Source of the DNA: Dolomitihabitans soli
GTDB taxonomy: Bacteria > Actinomycetota > Actinomycetes > Streptosporangiales > Streptosporangiaceae
Length of the DNA: 64,000 bases
Direction: 5' to 3'
Assembly: GCF_022213955.1 (NCBI RefSeq)
Contig: NZ_JAKNTW010000024.1
Coordinates: 1 to 64,000 of the forward strand
A model generated the notes under the pieces. The model had not been told where the DNA came from and searched no databases. It was given only the letters and a program-made list of their open reading frames with translations. Shown in pieces: positions 26,524 through 34,320 of this stretch (the stretch's first letter is position 1; every line of letters begins with the position of its first letter). A program made the translations under genes and the position numbers.

Positions 26524-26570
26524 GCTGAACTCTCCTGTTCTGTAGGTGTCCGGCGTACGGCTCGCGCCGG

Positions 26571-27551
26571 TCAGCCCTTGAGACTCCCGGCCGTGAGTCC
26601 GGCCATGATGCTGCGCTGGAAGATGAAGAACACGACGATCGTCGGGATGCTCGCGATCACCAGGGCCGCCAGAAGCACGTTCTGCGGCAGCTGGGCCGAC
26701 AGCGAGGCGATTCCCACGCTGATCGACATCTTCTCCTGGTCCGGCAGGACGAGCAGCGGCCAGATGAAGTCCTTCCAGACGTTGATCACCGAGAGGATCG
26801 ACACCACACCGAGGATCGGCCGGGAGACCGGCAGCACGATCGACCACAGGATGCGGAACGGGGACGCGCCGTCGATCTGGGCGGCCTCGATCAGCTCGCG
26901 CGGGATGGAGTCGAAGAACCTCTTGAGCAGGAAGACGAAGAATCCGTTGGCGACGGCCGGCAGCCAGATGGCCCACGGCGTGTTCAGCAGGTCCCACCCG
27001 AGGATCGGCAGCTCCTTGGCCGTGAGATAGGCGGGGAGCAGGATGACCATCGGCGGGATCATCAGGGTGGCCAGCATCAGGCCCAGGACGAGCTTGCCCA
27101 GCACCGGCCGCAGCTTCGACAACGCGTAGGCGGCCGAGACGTCGAAGGCCAGCGTGAGCAGCCAGGCCCCGCCCGCGTAGAGGACCGTGTTGCGGAGGAA
27201 CAACCCCAGGTCGAGCAGTTCCCACGCCTCGGCGTAGACGCCGAAGTCGAAGGCGGTGGGGAAGAAGGTCGGCGGGATCTGCGCCAGTTCCTCCGGTGAC
27301 TTAAGCGCCCCGGTGATCATCCAGTAGAGGGGGAAGACGAAGGCGGCGGTGAAACTCGTCACGACCAGGATCAGGACGGTCCAGTAGAGCACCCGCCCGC
27401 GCCTGGTGGTCAGGGTGTGCGGGGAGACCACGCCGCGGAACTCCCGCGTCGTCGTCCGGCCGCTCCTCCGTTTGCGCGCCCGCGAGGGCGATTCGAGCCC
27501 ACGCGCGGCACGGGTGGCCGGGGGGCTCGGCTCGACGGTGACGTTCGGCAT
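26571..27551 (-). CDS. Alpha-glucoside ABC transporter permease, MalG-like
   Basis: A 326-residue CUT1 permease with a long, Arg-rich cytoplasmic N-terminus of about 50 residues before the first helix (LYWTVLILVVTSFTAAFVF). The EAA loop reads ELIEAAQIDGASPFRILWSIVLP and the protein ends SIMAGLTAGSLKG. Start ATG 27551 shares one base with the stop of the partner permease (TGATG). It lies between the MalF-like gene and the alpha-glucosidase gene. No ATPase is encoded nearby. Confidence 0.9.
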   Translation of the reverse strand: MPNVTVEPSPPATRAARGLESPSRARKRRSGRTTTREFRGVVSPHTLTTRRGRVLYWTVLILVVTSFTAAFVFPLYWMITGALKSPEELAQIPPTFFPTAFDFGVYAEAWELLDLGLFLRNTVLYAGGAWLLTLAFDVSAAYALSKLRPVLGKLVLGLMLATLMIPPMVILLPAYLTAKELPILGWDLLNTPWAIWLPAVANGFFVFLLKRFFDSIPRELIEAAQIDGASPFRILWSIVLPVSRPILGVVSILSVINVWKDFIWPLLVLPDQEKMSISVGIASLSAQLPQNVLLAALVIASIPTIVVFFIFQRSIMAGLTAGSLKG

Positions 27552-28471
27552 CAGTTCTGCTCCTCCCGCGACAACCTCAGGTAGAAGACGGAGAACACCA
27601 TGAGAACGAGCATCAGCATCAGCCCGAGCGCGCCGCCCGCGCCGAAGTTCCCGAAGTTGAACGCGTACTGGTACATCAGGTAGGCGACGGTGACGGTCCC
27701 GTTCTCCGGGCCGCCGCCGGTCAGCAGGTAGGGCTCGATGAACACCTGCATGGTCGCCACGATCTGAAGCATCAGCATCACCATCAGGATCAGCCGGGTC
27801 TGCGGGATCGTGACGTGCCAGACCCGCTTGAACAGCCCGGCTCCGTCCAGCTCCGCCGCCTCGTACAGGTCGCTCGGGATGCTCTGCAGCGCGGCGAGGT
27901 AGATCAGCGTCCCGGTGCCCAGGTTCATCCAGGTGGAGACGATGACCAGGGAGATGAGCGCGGTGTCGGTGGAGTCCAGCCAGCTCAGCCCGGGGATGCC
28001 GACCACGCCCAGCGCCTGGTTGAACAACCCGGACCCCGGGTCGTAGAACCACTTGAACAGCAGCACCACCACCGCGGGCGGCAGCATCACCGGCAGGTAC
28101 ACGACGAACCTGAGGTAAGCCTGCGCGTGCCGAAGCTCGTTGAGCACGATCGCCGCCACGAACGGCACGATGAACCCGACCAGCAGGGCCAGCCCGGTGA
28201 ACGTCACGGTGTTGAGCCAGGCCCCGGCGAACGCCGAGTCCTCGATCACCGTGAGGAAGTTGTCCCAGCCGACCCAGGTGGGCTCGTCGACGAAGTTCGT
28301 CTTCTGGAAGCTGAGCAGCACCTCCCGCACCATCGGGTACCAGGAGAAGAACGCGAAGCAGATCAGCGCTCCGCACAGGAACCCGTAGGCCGTGAGGTTC
28401 CGGCGCAGGCCGCGCCGCACCGCCCCGGGAGAGTCCCGTCGCCGTGATCTTCTCACGGTGGATGTGGTCAT
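27551..28471 (-). CDS. Alpha-glucoside ABC transporter permease, MalF-like
   Basis: A 306-residue permease with six membrane helices, a short basic N-terminus and the EAA loop DLYEAAELDGAGLFKRVWHVTIP. EPYLLTGGGPENGT is the usual segment before the last helices. It follows the binding-protein gene after a gap that contains a strong stem-loop, which may lower expression of the permeases relative to the binding protein. Confidence 0.92.
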   Translation of the reverse strand: MTTSTVRRSRRRDSPGAVRRGLRRNLTAYGFLCGALICFAFFSWYPMVREVLLSFQKTNFVDEPTWVGWDNFLTVIEDSAFAGAWLNTVTFTGLALLVGFIVPFVAAIVLNELRHAQAYLRFVVYLPVMLPPAVVVLLFKWFYDPGSGLFNQALGVVGIPGLSWLDSTDTALISLVIVSTWMNLGTGTLIYLAALQSIPSDLYEAAELDGAGLFKRVWHVTIPQTRLILMVMLMLQIVATMQVFIEPYLLTGGGPENGTVTVAYLMYQYAFNFGNFGAGGALGLMLMLVLMVFSVFYLRLSREEQN

Positions 28472-28495
28472 TGGTTTTGAGTTCCCATCTCGGCT

Positions 28496-28523
28496 GGGGC
28501 GCCGGCCGGTCGGCCGGCGCCCC
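28496..28523 (-). terminator. Intercistronic stem-loop between binding-protein and permease genes
   Basis: Perfect 12-base arms (GGGGCGCCGGCC / GGCCGGCGCCCC) around GGTC, placed between the stop of the binding-protein gene and the start of the MalF-like permease. It probably acts as a partial terminator or as an mRNA-stabilising end, giving more binding protein than permease. Confidence 0.65.
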
Positions 28524-28534
28524 CGGTTCTCAGC

Positions 28535-29911
28535 TCAGCTGGACTTGGCGAGCACCTTGTTCGCCTTGGCCTCCGCGTCGGCCAGCAGCTCGTCGATGTT
28601 CGCGTCCTGCCTGGTCAGCACCGCCGACATGGGAGTGTCGAGGATCGCGTAGAGCTCCTGGGCCTTCGGCGGCTCCAGCTTGTTCTGGATGGTGCCCGAC
28701 GCCTCGACGTAGGAGGTGAAGTTCTCCACGGGCACGGTCGCGAACTGCTTGCGGAGTTCGAGGACCTTCTCGCCCGGCTCGGCCGTGCCGTACAGGTCGG
28801 GGTAGGGGAGGCCGACCGGCCGCCCGATCTCCTTGGCCCGCTCGTAGTTGAACTGGCCCTCACCCGGGGTGAGGTTCTTGAACTCCAGCCAGAGCAGCCC
28901 GGCCTTGATCTTCTCCGGCGTGGCCTTCGGGTGGAACATGTAGCCGTCGCCGCCGCTCAGCGAGTGGGTGCTCTCCGGCAGGGGGGCCACCCCGTAGTCC
29001 TCGAACTTGCCCTTGAAGTCGTTGTTGACGGCCTGGACGACGTCGGGGGCGCCGATCATCATGCCGAGCTTGCCGCCGCCCATCATCCGCATCAGGTCCT
29101 CCCACTGGAGAAGCTGCTTGGCCCCCATGCTGTTGTCGGTCCAGCGCATCTGCTTGAGGTTGTCCAGTACGGCCTTGCCCTGCGGGCTGTTGAAGGCGGC
29201 CGTCTTGCCGTCGGCGGAGACCATGTCACCGCCGCGGCCGTAGAGGGAGGCGGCGAAGTGCCAGCCGCCGGTGTTGCCGGCGCTGTACTCGCCGAATCCG
29301 ACGTGGCCTGCTCCCAGCCCGGCGATCTTCTTGGCGGCCTCGCGCACCTCGGCCCAGGTCTTGGGCGGCGCGTTCGGGTCCAGCCCCGCCTGGGTGAACA
29401 GCTTGCGGTTGAAGACCAGGCCCGTGGAGTAGTTGTTCCTGGGCAGGCCGTAGACCTTCTCGCCCTGCTTGAAGACGCTCACCACATCCGGCCTGAAGTC
29501 CTTGTACGGCTTCACGGTGTCGATATAGGGGGTGATGTCGGCGGCCTGACCGGCCGCGACGATCTTCTGGACGTCGGTGAAGTAGACGTAGAAGACATCT
29601 TCCATCGTGCCGCCGGCGAGCTTGGCCTGGAAGGTGTCGGGGTTGATGCAGGGGAAGGCGTCCTTGCCTTCGATCGTGATGTTCGGGTGCGACTTCTGGA
29701 AAGCGGCGACGTCCTCGTCCCACTCCTTGCGCTCGATCGGATTGGTCTTCGGCGGCTGGCAGCCGACCGTGATCGACACCTTGGCGTCGGCCGCGGGCGT
29801 GGAGCCGGCCTTGTCACCGGTCTCGCCCGAGGTTCCGCACGCCGCGGCGGACAGCCCGAAACCGGTCACGAGCAGCAGGCCGAGATTCCTGCGATAGCCG
29901 GATCTCCTCAT
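28535..29911 (-). CDS. Alpha-glucoside-binding lipoprotein of an ABC importer (family 1)
   Basis: A 458-residue solute-binding protein with signal peptide and lipobox LSAAACG, so it is lipid-anchored outside. A Thr/Ala/Gly linker precedes the body. Typical features are KTWAEVREAAKKI and the late GDGYMFHPKATPEK stretch. It is the first structural gene of the alpha-glucoside operon, expressed from a promoter with TTGCAA-containing operator-like sequences just below the MalR-like gene. The ligand (maltose, isomaltose or similar) is inferred from the GH13 gene and MalR-like regulator. Confidence 0.88.
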   Translation of the reverse strand: MRRSGYRRNLGLLLVTGFGLSAAACGTSGETGDKAGSTPAADAKVSITVGCQPPKTNPIERKEWDEDVAAFQKSHPNITIEGKDAFPCINPDTFQAKLAGGTMEDVFYVYFTDVQKIVAAGQAADITPYIDTVKPYKDFRPDVVSVFKQGEKVYGLPRNNYSTGLVFNRKLFTQAGLDPNAPPKTWAEVREAAKKIAGLGAGHVGFGEYSAGNTGGWHFAASLYGRGGDMVSADGKTAAFNSPQGKAVLDNLKQMRWTDNSMGAKQLLQWEDLMRMMGGGKLGMMIGAPDVVQAVNNDFKGKFEDYGVAPLPESTHSLSGGDGYMFHPKATPEKIKAGLLWLEFKNLTPGEGQFNYERAKEIGRPVGLPYPDLYGTAEPGEKVLELRKQFATVPVENFTSYVEASGTIQNKLEPPKAQELYAILDTPMSAVLTRQDANIDELLADAEAKANKVLAKSS

Positions 29912-30019
29912 CGGTCAGACCTTCTTCCTGGCGAGTTAAGCCGGGTCACCCACGTCTGGTCCGGACGACGGTGCACCCCTCCTGTGGCCCTCACCCTAAG
30001 CATCCCCAACATATTTCTG

Positions 30020-30048
30020 CAATGTTTCGACATTGAATTGCAAGATAA
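30020..30048. promoter_or_regulatory. Candidate MalR-type operator of the alpha-glucoside operon
   Basis: CAATGTTTCGACATTG (30020-30035) is an inverted repeat with 6-base arms; it is bracketed by CTGCAA and TTGCAAG (30038-30044). TTGCA-type repeats are known MalR sites in Streptomyces. It lies in the AT-rich gap directly upstream of the binding-protein gene. Confidence 0.5.
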
Positions 30049-30074
30049 CGACTCGATCTCGCCCGGAAACGGCA

Positions 30075-30104
30075 GCGGGGCGGGATCGACTGATCCCGCC
30101 CCGC
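30075..30104 (-). terminator. Terminator hairpin of the MalR-like gene
   Basis: Perfect 13-base arms (GCGGGGCGGGATC / GATCCCGCCCCGC) with a GACT loop, 11 bases after the stop codon of the regulator gene on the minus strand. Confidence 0.8.
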
Positions 30105-30115
30105 AATGTTCCCGA

Positions 30116-31141
30116 TCAGCTGCTCGCGAACGACCTCGCCCTGGCCGGCGCGGTCGACGCGCGCACCACGAGCTCGGGCTCGAACAGCAGCTCGTCGCCG
30201 GGCACCGCGGCCTTGCCGATCTGGGCGACCAGGAGATCGACCGCGGCCCTGCCCATCGCGTCGATCGGCTGCCTGACCGTGGTCAGCGGCGGATCGGTGC
30301 AGTTCATCAGGGCGGAGTCGTCGTAGCCGATCACCGAGACGTCCTCGGGCACCGACAGGCCCGCCCGCCTCGCCGCTCTTATCACCCCGAGCGCGAGCAC
30401 GTCGCTCGCGCACATCACGCCCGTCACACCCCGCCGCATCAGCCGGGTGGCCGCGGCGTGACCCCCCTCGATGGAGAACATCGTGTGCTCGACGAACTCC
30501 GGCTCGACCCGCAGGCCCGCCTCCGCCGCCCGGGTGGTGAAGGTCTCCAGCTTGCGCCGGGAGGGCACGTGGTCGGGCGGGCCGAGCACCAGGCCGATGC
30601 GCTCGTGACCGAGCGCCGCGAGGTGGCCCAGCGCCATCTCGGCCGCCACCACGTCGTCACAGGAGACCTGGGGGAAGCCGAGGTGCTCCACCGACGCGTT
30701 CACCAGCACGGTGGGCAGGCGGCGCTCCACGAGGCGCTCGTAGTGGTAGTGGCTGGCGTCGGCCTGCGCGTACAGCCCGCCGGCGAAGACCACGCCGGAG
30801 ACCTGCTGCTGGAGCAGCAGCTCGACGTAGTCGGCCTCGGAGACGCCGCCGACGGTCCTGGTGCACAGCACGGAGGTGAAGCCCTGCTGGGCGAGCGCGC
30901 CTCCGACGACCTCGGCGAAGGCGGGGAAGATCGGGTTCTGCAACTCGGGGAGCACCAGCCCCACCAGCCGGGCGCGGTCACCCCTGAGCTGGGTGGGCCG
31001 CTCGTAGCCGAGGACGTCGAGGGCCGTCAGGACGGCCTCCCTGGTGGCCTCGGAGACCCCGGGTTTCCCGTTGAGGACGCGACTCACCGTCGCCTCGCTC
31101 ACTCCCACCTTCTTGGCCACATCTGCAAGCCGTCGCGTCAT
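30116..31141 (-). CDS. malR: LacI-family maltose/alpha-glucoside regulator, MalR-like
   Basis: A 341-residue LacI-type repressor. The helix-turn-helix reads LADVAKKVGVSEATVSRVLNG; GKPGVSEATREAVLTALDVLG follows, and the effector domain has MCASDVLALGVIRAARR and VIGYDDSALMNCTDPPLTTVRQP. The protein is strikingly close in these stretches to Streptomyces MalR as I remember it. It sits upstream of, and in the same direction as, the alpha-glucoside operon and has its own terminator. It should repress the operon and itself until a maltose-type effector binds. Confidence 0.85.
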   Translation of the reverse strand: MTRRLADVAKKVGVSEATVSRVLNGKPGVSEATREAVLTALDVLGYERPTQLRGDRARLVGLVLPELQNPIFPAFAEVVGGALAQQGFTSVLCTRTVGGVSEADYVELLLQQQVSGVVFAGGLYAQADASHYHYERLVERRLPTVLVNASVEHLGFPQVSCDDVVAAEMALGHLAALGHERIGLVLGPPDHVPSRRKLETFTTRAAEAGLRVEPEFVEHTMFSIEGGHAAATRLMRRGVTGVMCASDVLALGVIRAARRAGLSVPEDVSVIGYDDSALMNCTDPPLTTVRQPIDAMGRAAVDLLVAQIGKAAVPGDELLFEPELVVRASTAPARARSFASS

Positions 31142-31390
31142 GCTGCAAACTATACGGCAAATTTCGCAAGTAGTTGCGGGTCCTTACGCGCAGAGCGTGC
31201 GGGTTTCTTGCAGCCGCTTCCGGCCACGGCGATGGACATCTCCGCCCAAGGATCGTTCCTTCCGGGGATGAGCTGGCCTGGATGGCGATTCTGACTAGAA
31301 TCGATTTCTTGCGTCAACAAGTTGAGATATTGCGAACGCCGTACCTCTTCACCGGGCAGACCGCCGTACGGCCGAGCACCGGGAAGAGCC
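31142..31390. promoter_or_regulatory. Upstream region of the MalR-like gene
   Basis: No gene seen. TTGC-type motifs resembling those before the alpha-glucoside operon cluster here: GCAAATTTCGCAA at 31157-31169, and CTTGCAG near 31208. These fit autoregulation by the MalR-like protein. The part nearer 31390 is the 3' flank of the DUF2637-like gene and shows no clear terminator. Confidence 0.4.
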
Positions 31391-32626
31391 TCATTTGGAC
31401 GAGCCGTTGACCGTGAGGACCGAGTCGGGGGCCACGATGGCGGGGAAGGTCCCCGTGTCGACGATGCCGTGCTCGTTGTAGGCGGCCTCGATCAGCGCGT
31501 GCGCCCGGGGTTCCAGCTTCCACAGTGCGCGGTACTCCCGGGCGGTGATCAGCGAGATCCCCGTCTCGTGCGCGATGTCGGCGGCTCTGGGCACGAACCT
31601 GCGCTCGATCTGCTGGTCCCAGTACTCCCGGGCGGCGCGCATCAGCGCCGCCCGCTGCATGGCGTCCACGGTCTGGGTAGGCGTCTCGACCATCTCGAAC
31701 TCCTCCTCGTCGTCGTGCGGGACGCCGGGCGGCAGGATGAGCGCGGCACGCCCCTCCGGCCGCTCGGCGGCCCACGGGACGGGCGGGCTGAGGTCGATCA
31801 GCGCGGAGGTGTTGTAGAGGGCCCCGATCTGGGCCAGCAGGGCCTCCTGACGGGCGGTGTCGACCGCCAGCCCGCTGTGCTCCACCGCGCGGTCCATCGC
31901 CTGGTCCAGCTTGGTCAGGGCGACCCGCATCTTCCTGTCGGACGCGCCGGCCTCCCGCAGCGAGCGGGCCTTCTTGGCGGCCAGGGCGACCCTGGTCAGC
32001 CTCCGGTGCGCGTCGACCTCGCTCGCGGTGCGGTCGCTCGCCTCGGCCAGCCCGATCCTGACCATCATCCGCTCGGGCGTGAGCCGCCAGTTGATCCGCG
32101 AGCGCCCGGTGATGCGGTGCCGCTCGATCGCCATGCCGCGCTCCCACAGCCACGCGGCCACCAACGGCGCGGCGAGCCGGAAGACGGCCTCGGCGAGGCT
32201 GCGCGCATCCATGCTGGACAGCACCGCGGTCAGGCAGGTGAGCGCCCACACCGCGATGCCGTCGATGCCCGCGGAGAAGTTCTCCCGCATGTTGCGCCTG
32301 GCCCGGACGGCGCTGGTGATCACAGCGACCTCGATGAACGCGAAGAGCAGCAGCCGCAGCGGCCCGTCGAAGCCGAGCACGTCTCCGGAGAAGCGCCACA
32401 TGCCCTGCGCGGAGACGCCCGTGGCGATGCTGGCGGCGACGATGGTGAGGATGTCCTCCACCGGGCGCGGCGCGACATATCTCTGGAAGATCCGGTTCCC
32501 CGCGCGAACGACGGCCCGAAGGGCGAAGAAGGCAAACACCAGGAGGATAAGGGCAAATAGGCAGATAATGACCGTTACGACCGGATTATCCGACGTGAAG
32601 GCGGTTAATTCAGCGAGAGAAGGCAT
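31391..32626 (-). CDS. DUF2637-like multi-helix membrane protein with cytoplasmic C-terminal domain
   Basis: A 411-residue protein. The first third has about four hydrophobic segments (residues 16-40, 62-78, 90-106, 124-140). The rest is soluble, highly charged and helical, with a stretch near the C-terminus (AADIAHETGISLITAREYRAL) that could be a helix-turn-helix. The N-terminal half resembles DUF2637/SpdB-type proteins, often found in actinobacterial conjugative elements, but no transfer, integrase or replication gene is nearby. A 26-codon ORF ends three bases upstream. Function unknown. Confidence 0.6.
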   Translation of the reverse strand: MPSLAELTAFTSDNPVVTVIICLFALILLVFAFFALRAVVRAGNRIFQRYVAPRPVEDILTIVAASIATGVSAQGMWRFSGDVLGFDGPLRLLLFAFIEVAVITSAVRARRNMRENFSAGIDGIAVWALTCLTAVLSSMDARSLAEAVFRLAAPLVAAWLWERGMAIERHRITGRSRINWRLTPERMMVRIGLAEASDRTASEVDAHRRLTRVALAAKKARSLREAGASDRKMRVALTKLDQAMDRAVEHSGLAVDTARQEALLAQIGALYNTSALIDLSPPVPWAAERPEGRAALILPPGVPHDDEEEFEMVETPTQTVDAMQRAALMRAAREYWDQQIERRFVPRAADIAHETGISLITAREYRALWKLEPRAHALIEAAYNEHGIVDTGTFPAIVAPDSVLTVNGSSK

Positions 32627-32629
32627 CCG

Positions 32630-32710
32630 TCACTGTCCGTCATTCTCGATGTCCGTCTGTAGATCCTTGAGATCCTTCCAGAAGGTCGGCATCTTGTTCG
32701 CGAAACGCAT
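32630..32710 (-). CDS. Possible 26-residue small protein or leader upstream of the DUF2637-like gene
   Basis: ATG 32710 opens a 26-codon frame (MRFANKMPTFWKDLKDLQTD and six more residues) whose stop lies three bases before the ATG of the membrane protein gene. A GTG three codons upstream is also in frame. The tight spacing suggests coupled translation, and the encoded peptide is amphipathic. The ribosome site is weak, so it may not be expressed. Confidence 0.35.
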   Translation of the reverse strand: MRFANKMPTFWKDLKDLQTDIENDGQ

Positions 32711-32774
32711 GTTCCGCACGCGGCAACAGTGAACTGTCAGGTTTGTCCGGCGGTCGGTACGGCCGGACGAGGGT

Positions 32775-32815
32775 GCCGCCGTCCTGCACGGCGCGCAGCA
32801 CGGCAGAACGGCGGC
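32775..32815 (-). terminator. Possible terminator hairpin after the CBM48-like gene
   Basis: GCCGCCGT and ACGGCGGC form 8-base arms about 25 bases apart, with smaller pairing inside, 13 bases after the stop codon on the minus strand. The long loop makes it a weak call. Confidence 0.35.
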
Positions 32816-32827
32816 GGCCTAACGCTC

Positions 32828-33178
32828 CTACTTGGCCATGATCTTCGGCTCCCCGGCCCCCTTGGCCCGGGCCGCCTTGGGCGCCGCAGCGGGCTGGGGA
32901 ACGTGGACGATCGCCCCACGGTGGTCACGCTCACGTACCTCGGGATCGTCGAACCAGCGCCCACCTTCCGCCAGATAACGGAAGCAGATCGTGCTCCCCT
33001 CGGGAACCCAGACGACCGCCGTACGGCTGCCGTCCTCCTCCCTCGTCATCGGATGGGCGTACGGGTTCCAGTCGTTGAAGTCGCCCACCACCGAAACCGC
33101 CCCCGCGACGGCCCCGGGCGGCAGGGTGAAAACGAGCTCTACCATGCCGTCGTCGGCCTGCTCAGCGTGCTTGATCAC
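32828..33178 (-). CDS. Single-domain CBM48/isoamylase N-terminal-like protein
   Basis: A 116-residue protein consisting of one early-set beta-sandwich as found at the N-terminus of isoamylases and in AMPK-beta glycogen-binding domains. VSVVGDFNDWNPYAHPM is the diagnostic stretch, followed by FRYLAEGGRWFDDPE. A Pro/Ala/Lys-rich tail of about 20 residues ends the protein. GTG 33178 is chosen because GAGGGGG lies right before it. No catalytic domain is attached, so it probably binds glycogen or maltodextrin as a scaffold or targeting protein; that role is inference. Confidence 0.72.
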   Translation of the reverse strand: MIKHAEQADDGMVELVFTLPPGAVAGAVSVVGDFNDWNPYAHPMTREEDGSRTAVVWVPEGSTICFRYLAEGGRWFDDPEVRERDHRGAIVHVPQPAAAPKAARAKGAGEPKIMAK

Positions 33179-33329
33179 AAGGTGCCCCCTCGCAACAGAT
33201 TGTGTGCCTTCTGCACGCCATATGCGCACATCAGGAACATCGCCGTCACCCCCGACGCGGCGCTCCTACCGAGAACAGACGCGAAACTTACCTACCGCCT
33301 CGGGCCGGTACCGGACCGCCCCGCGACCG

Positions 33330-33360
33330 GGTCCGGGCCCGCGTGCGACGGGCCCGGACC
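33330..33360 (-). terminator. Terminator hairpin of the second peptide ABC operon
   Basis: Perfect 12-base arms (GGTCCGGGCCCG / CGGGCCCGGACC) around a 7-base loop, six bases after the stop codon of the last ATPase gene on the minus strand. Confidence 0.8.
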
Positions 33361-33366
33361 GGGGTC

Positions 33367-34320
33367 TCAGCGAGCCGCGTAGTGGCACGCCGTGTGCGCC
33401 TCGGGAGAGGCCGGCAGCACGGTCAGCGCCTGTGACCGGCACGCCGAGTCGACCCCCGCCTCCGCCGCCGCGCCGCCGGCCAGCACCTGGCAACGGGGAT
33501 GGAACCGGCAGCCGCCGGGAACCCGGGTCGCGTCCGGCGGCTCACCGGCCAGGATCACCGGCGCGGGCGACTCGGGGAGCACCGACAGCAACGCCTGCGT
33601 GTAGGGGTGGGAGGGCGCGGTGAGCACCTGCTCGACCGGCCCGGTCTCGACGATCCGGCCCAGATACATCACCGCGACACGGTCGGCGATGTTCCAGGCG
33701 AGCCCGAGATCGTGCGTGACCACCAGCGCCGACAGGCCGAGATCCGCGCGCAGGCGCAGCAGCAGCGCCAGGATCTCGCCGCGCACCGAGGCGTCCAGCG
33801 AGGCCACCGGCTCGTCGGCGATGAGCAGCCGGGGGTTGAGGGCCAGCGCTCCCGCGATGACGACCCGCTGCCGCTGGCCGCCGGAGAGCTGGTGCGGAAA
33901 GCTGTCCAGGAACCGCTCGGGAGGCCGGAGTCCCGCCCGTGACAGCGCCTCCGCCACCAGTTCGCGCTCGCCGGTCAGGCGATGGATCCGCGGCCCCTCG
34001 GCCACCGCCTCGTAGACGGTGTGCCTGGGGTTGAGCGACCCCATGGGGTCCTGCAGCACGAGTTGCACCTCGCGGCGGTACGCCTTCAGCGCGCGCGAGG
34101 AGTACGCGAGCGGGGCTCCGCCGTACAGGACCGAGCCTGACGTGGGCCGCTCCAGGCCGAGCAGGGTGCGCGCCAGGGTGGTCTTGCCGCAGCCCGACTC
34201 GCCCACCAGCGCGACGATCTCTCCTTCGCCGACGGCGAGGTTGACGCCGTCCACGGCGCGGGCGCGCCGCCCGTGCGAGGCGAATCCGACGTGCAGGTCG
34301 CGGGCCTCAAGGAGGGTCAT
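33367..34320 (-). CDS. Peptide-type ABC transporter ATP-binding protein, OppF/DppF-like (operon 2)
   Basis: A 317-residue ATPase with Walker A GESGCGKTT, signature LSGGQRQRV, Walker B LLIADEPVASLD and H-loop VTHDLG. The C-terminal extension holds GGCRFHPRCQV and further Cys residues. Start ATG 34320 overlaps the stop of the OppD-like gene (ATGA). It is the last gene of a five-gene operon beginning at the binding-protein gene near 39112 and is followed by a terminator. Confidence 0.93.
   Translation of the reverse strand: MTLLEARDLHVGFASHGRRARAVDGVNLAVGEGEIVALVGESGCGKTTLARTLLGLERPTSGSVLYGGAPLAYSSRALKAYRREVQLVLQDPMGSLNPRHTVYEAVAEGPRIHRLTGERELVAEALSRAGLRPPERFLDSFPHQLSGGQRQRVVIAGALALNPRLLIADEPVASLDASVRGEILALLLRLRADLGLSALVVTHDLGLAWNIADRVAVMYLGRIVETGPVEQVLTAPSHPYTQALLSVLPESPAPVILAGEPPDATRVPGGCRFHPRCQVLAGGAAAEAGVDSACRSQALTVLPASPEAHTACHYAAR

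Noticed and set aside
31391-32626. Integrated conjugative element suggested by a DUF2637-like protein
   Set aside because: No integrase, excisionase, replication or transfer gene, no tRNA and no attachment repeat is visible around it.
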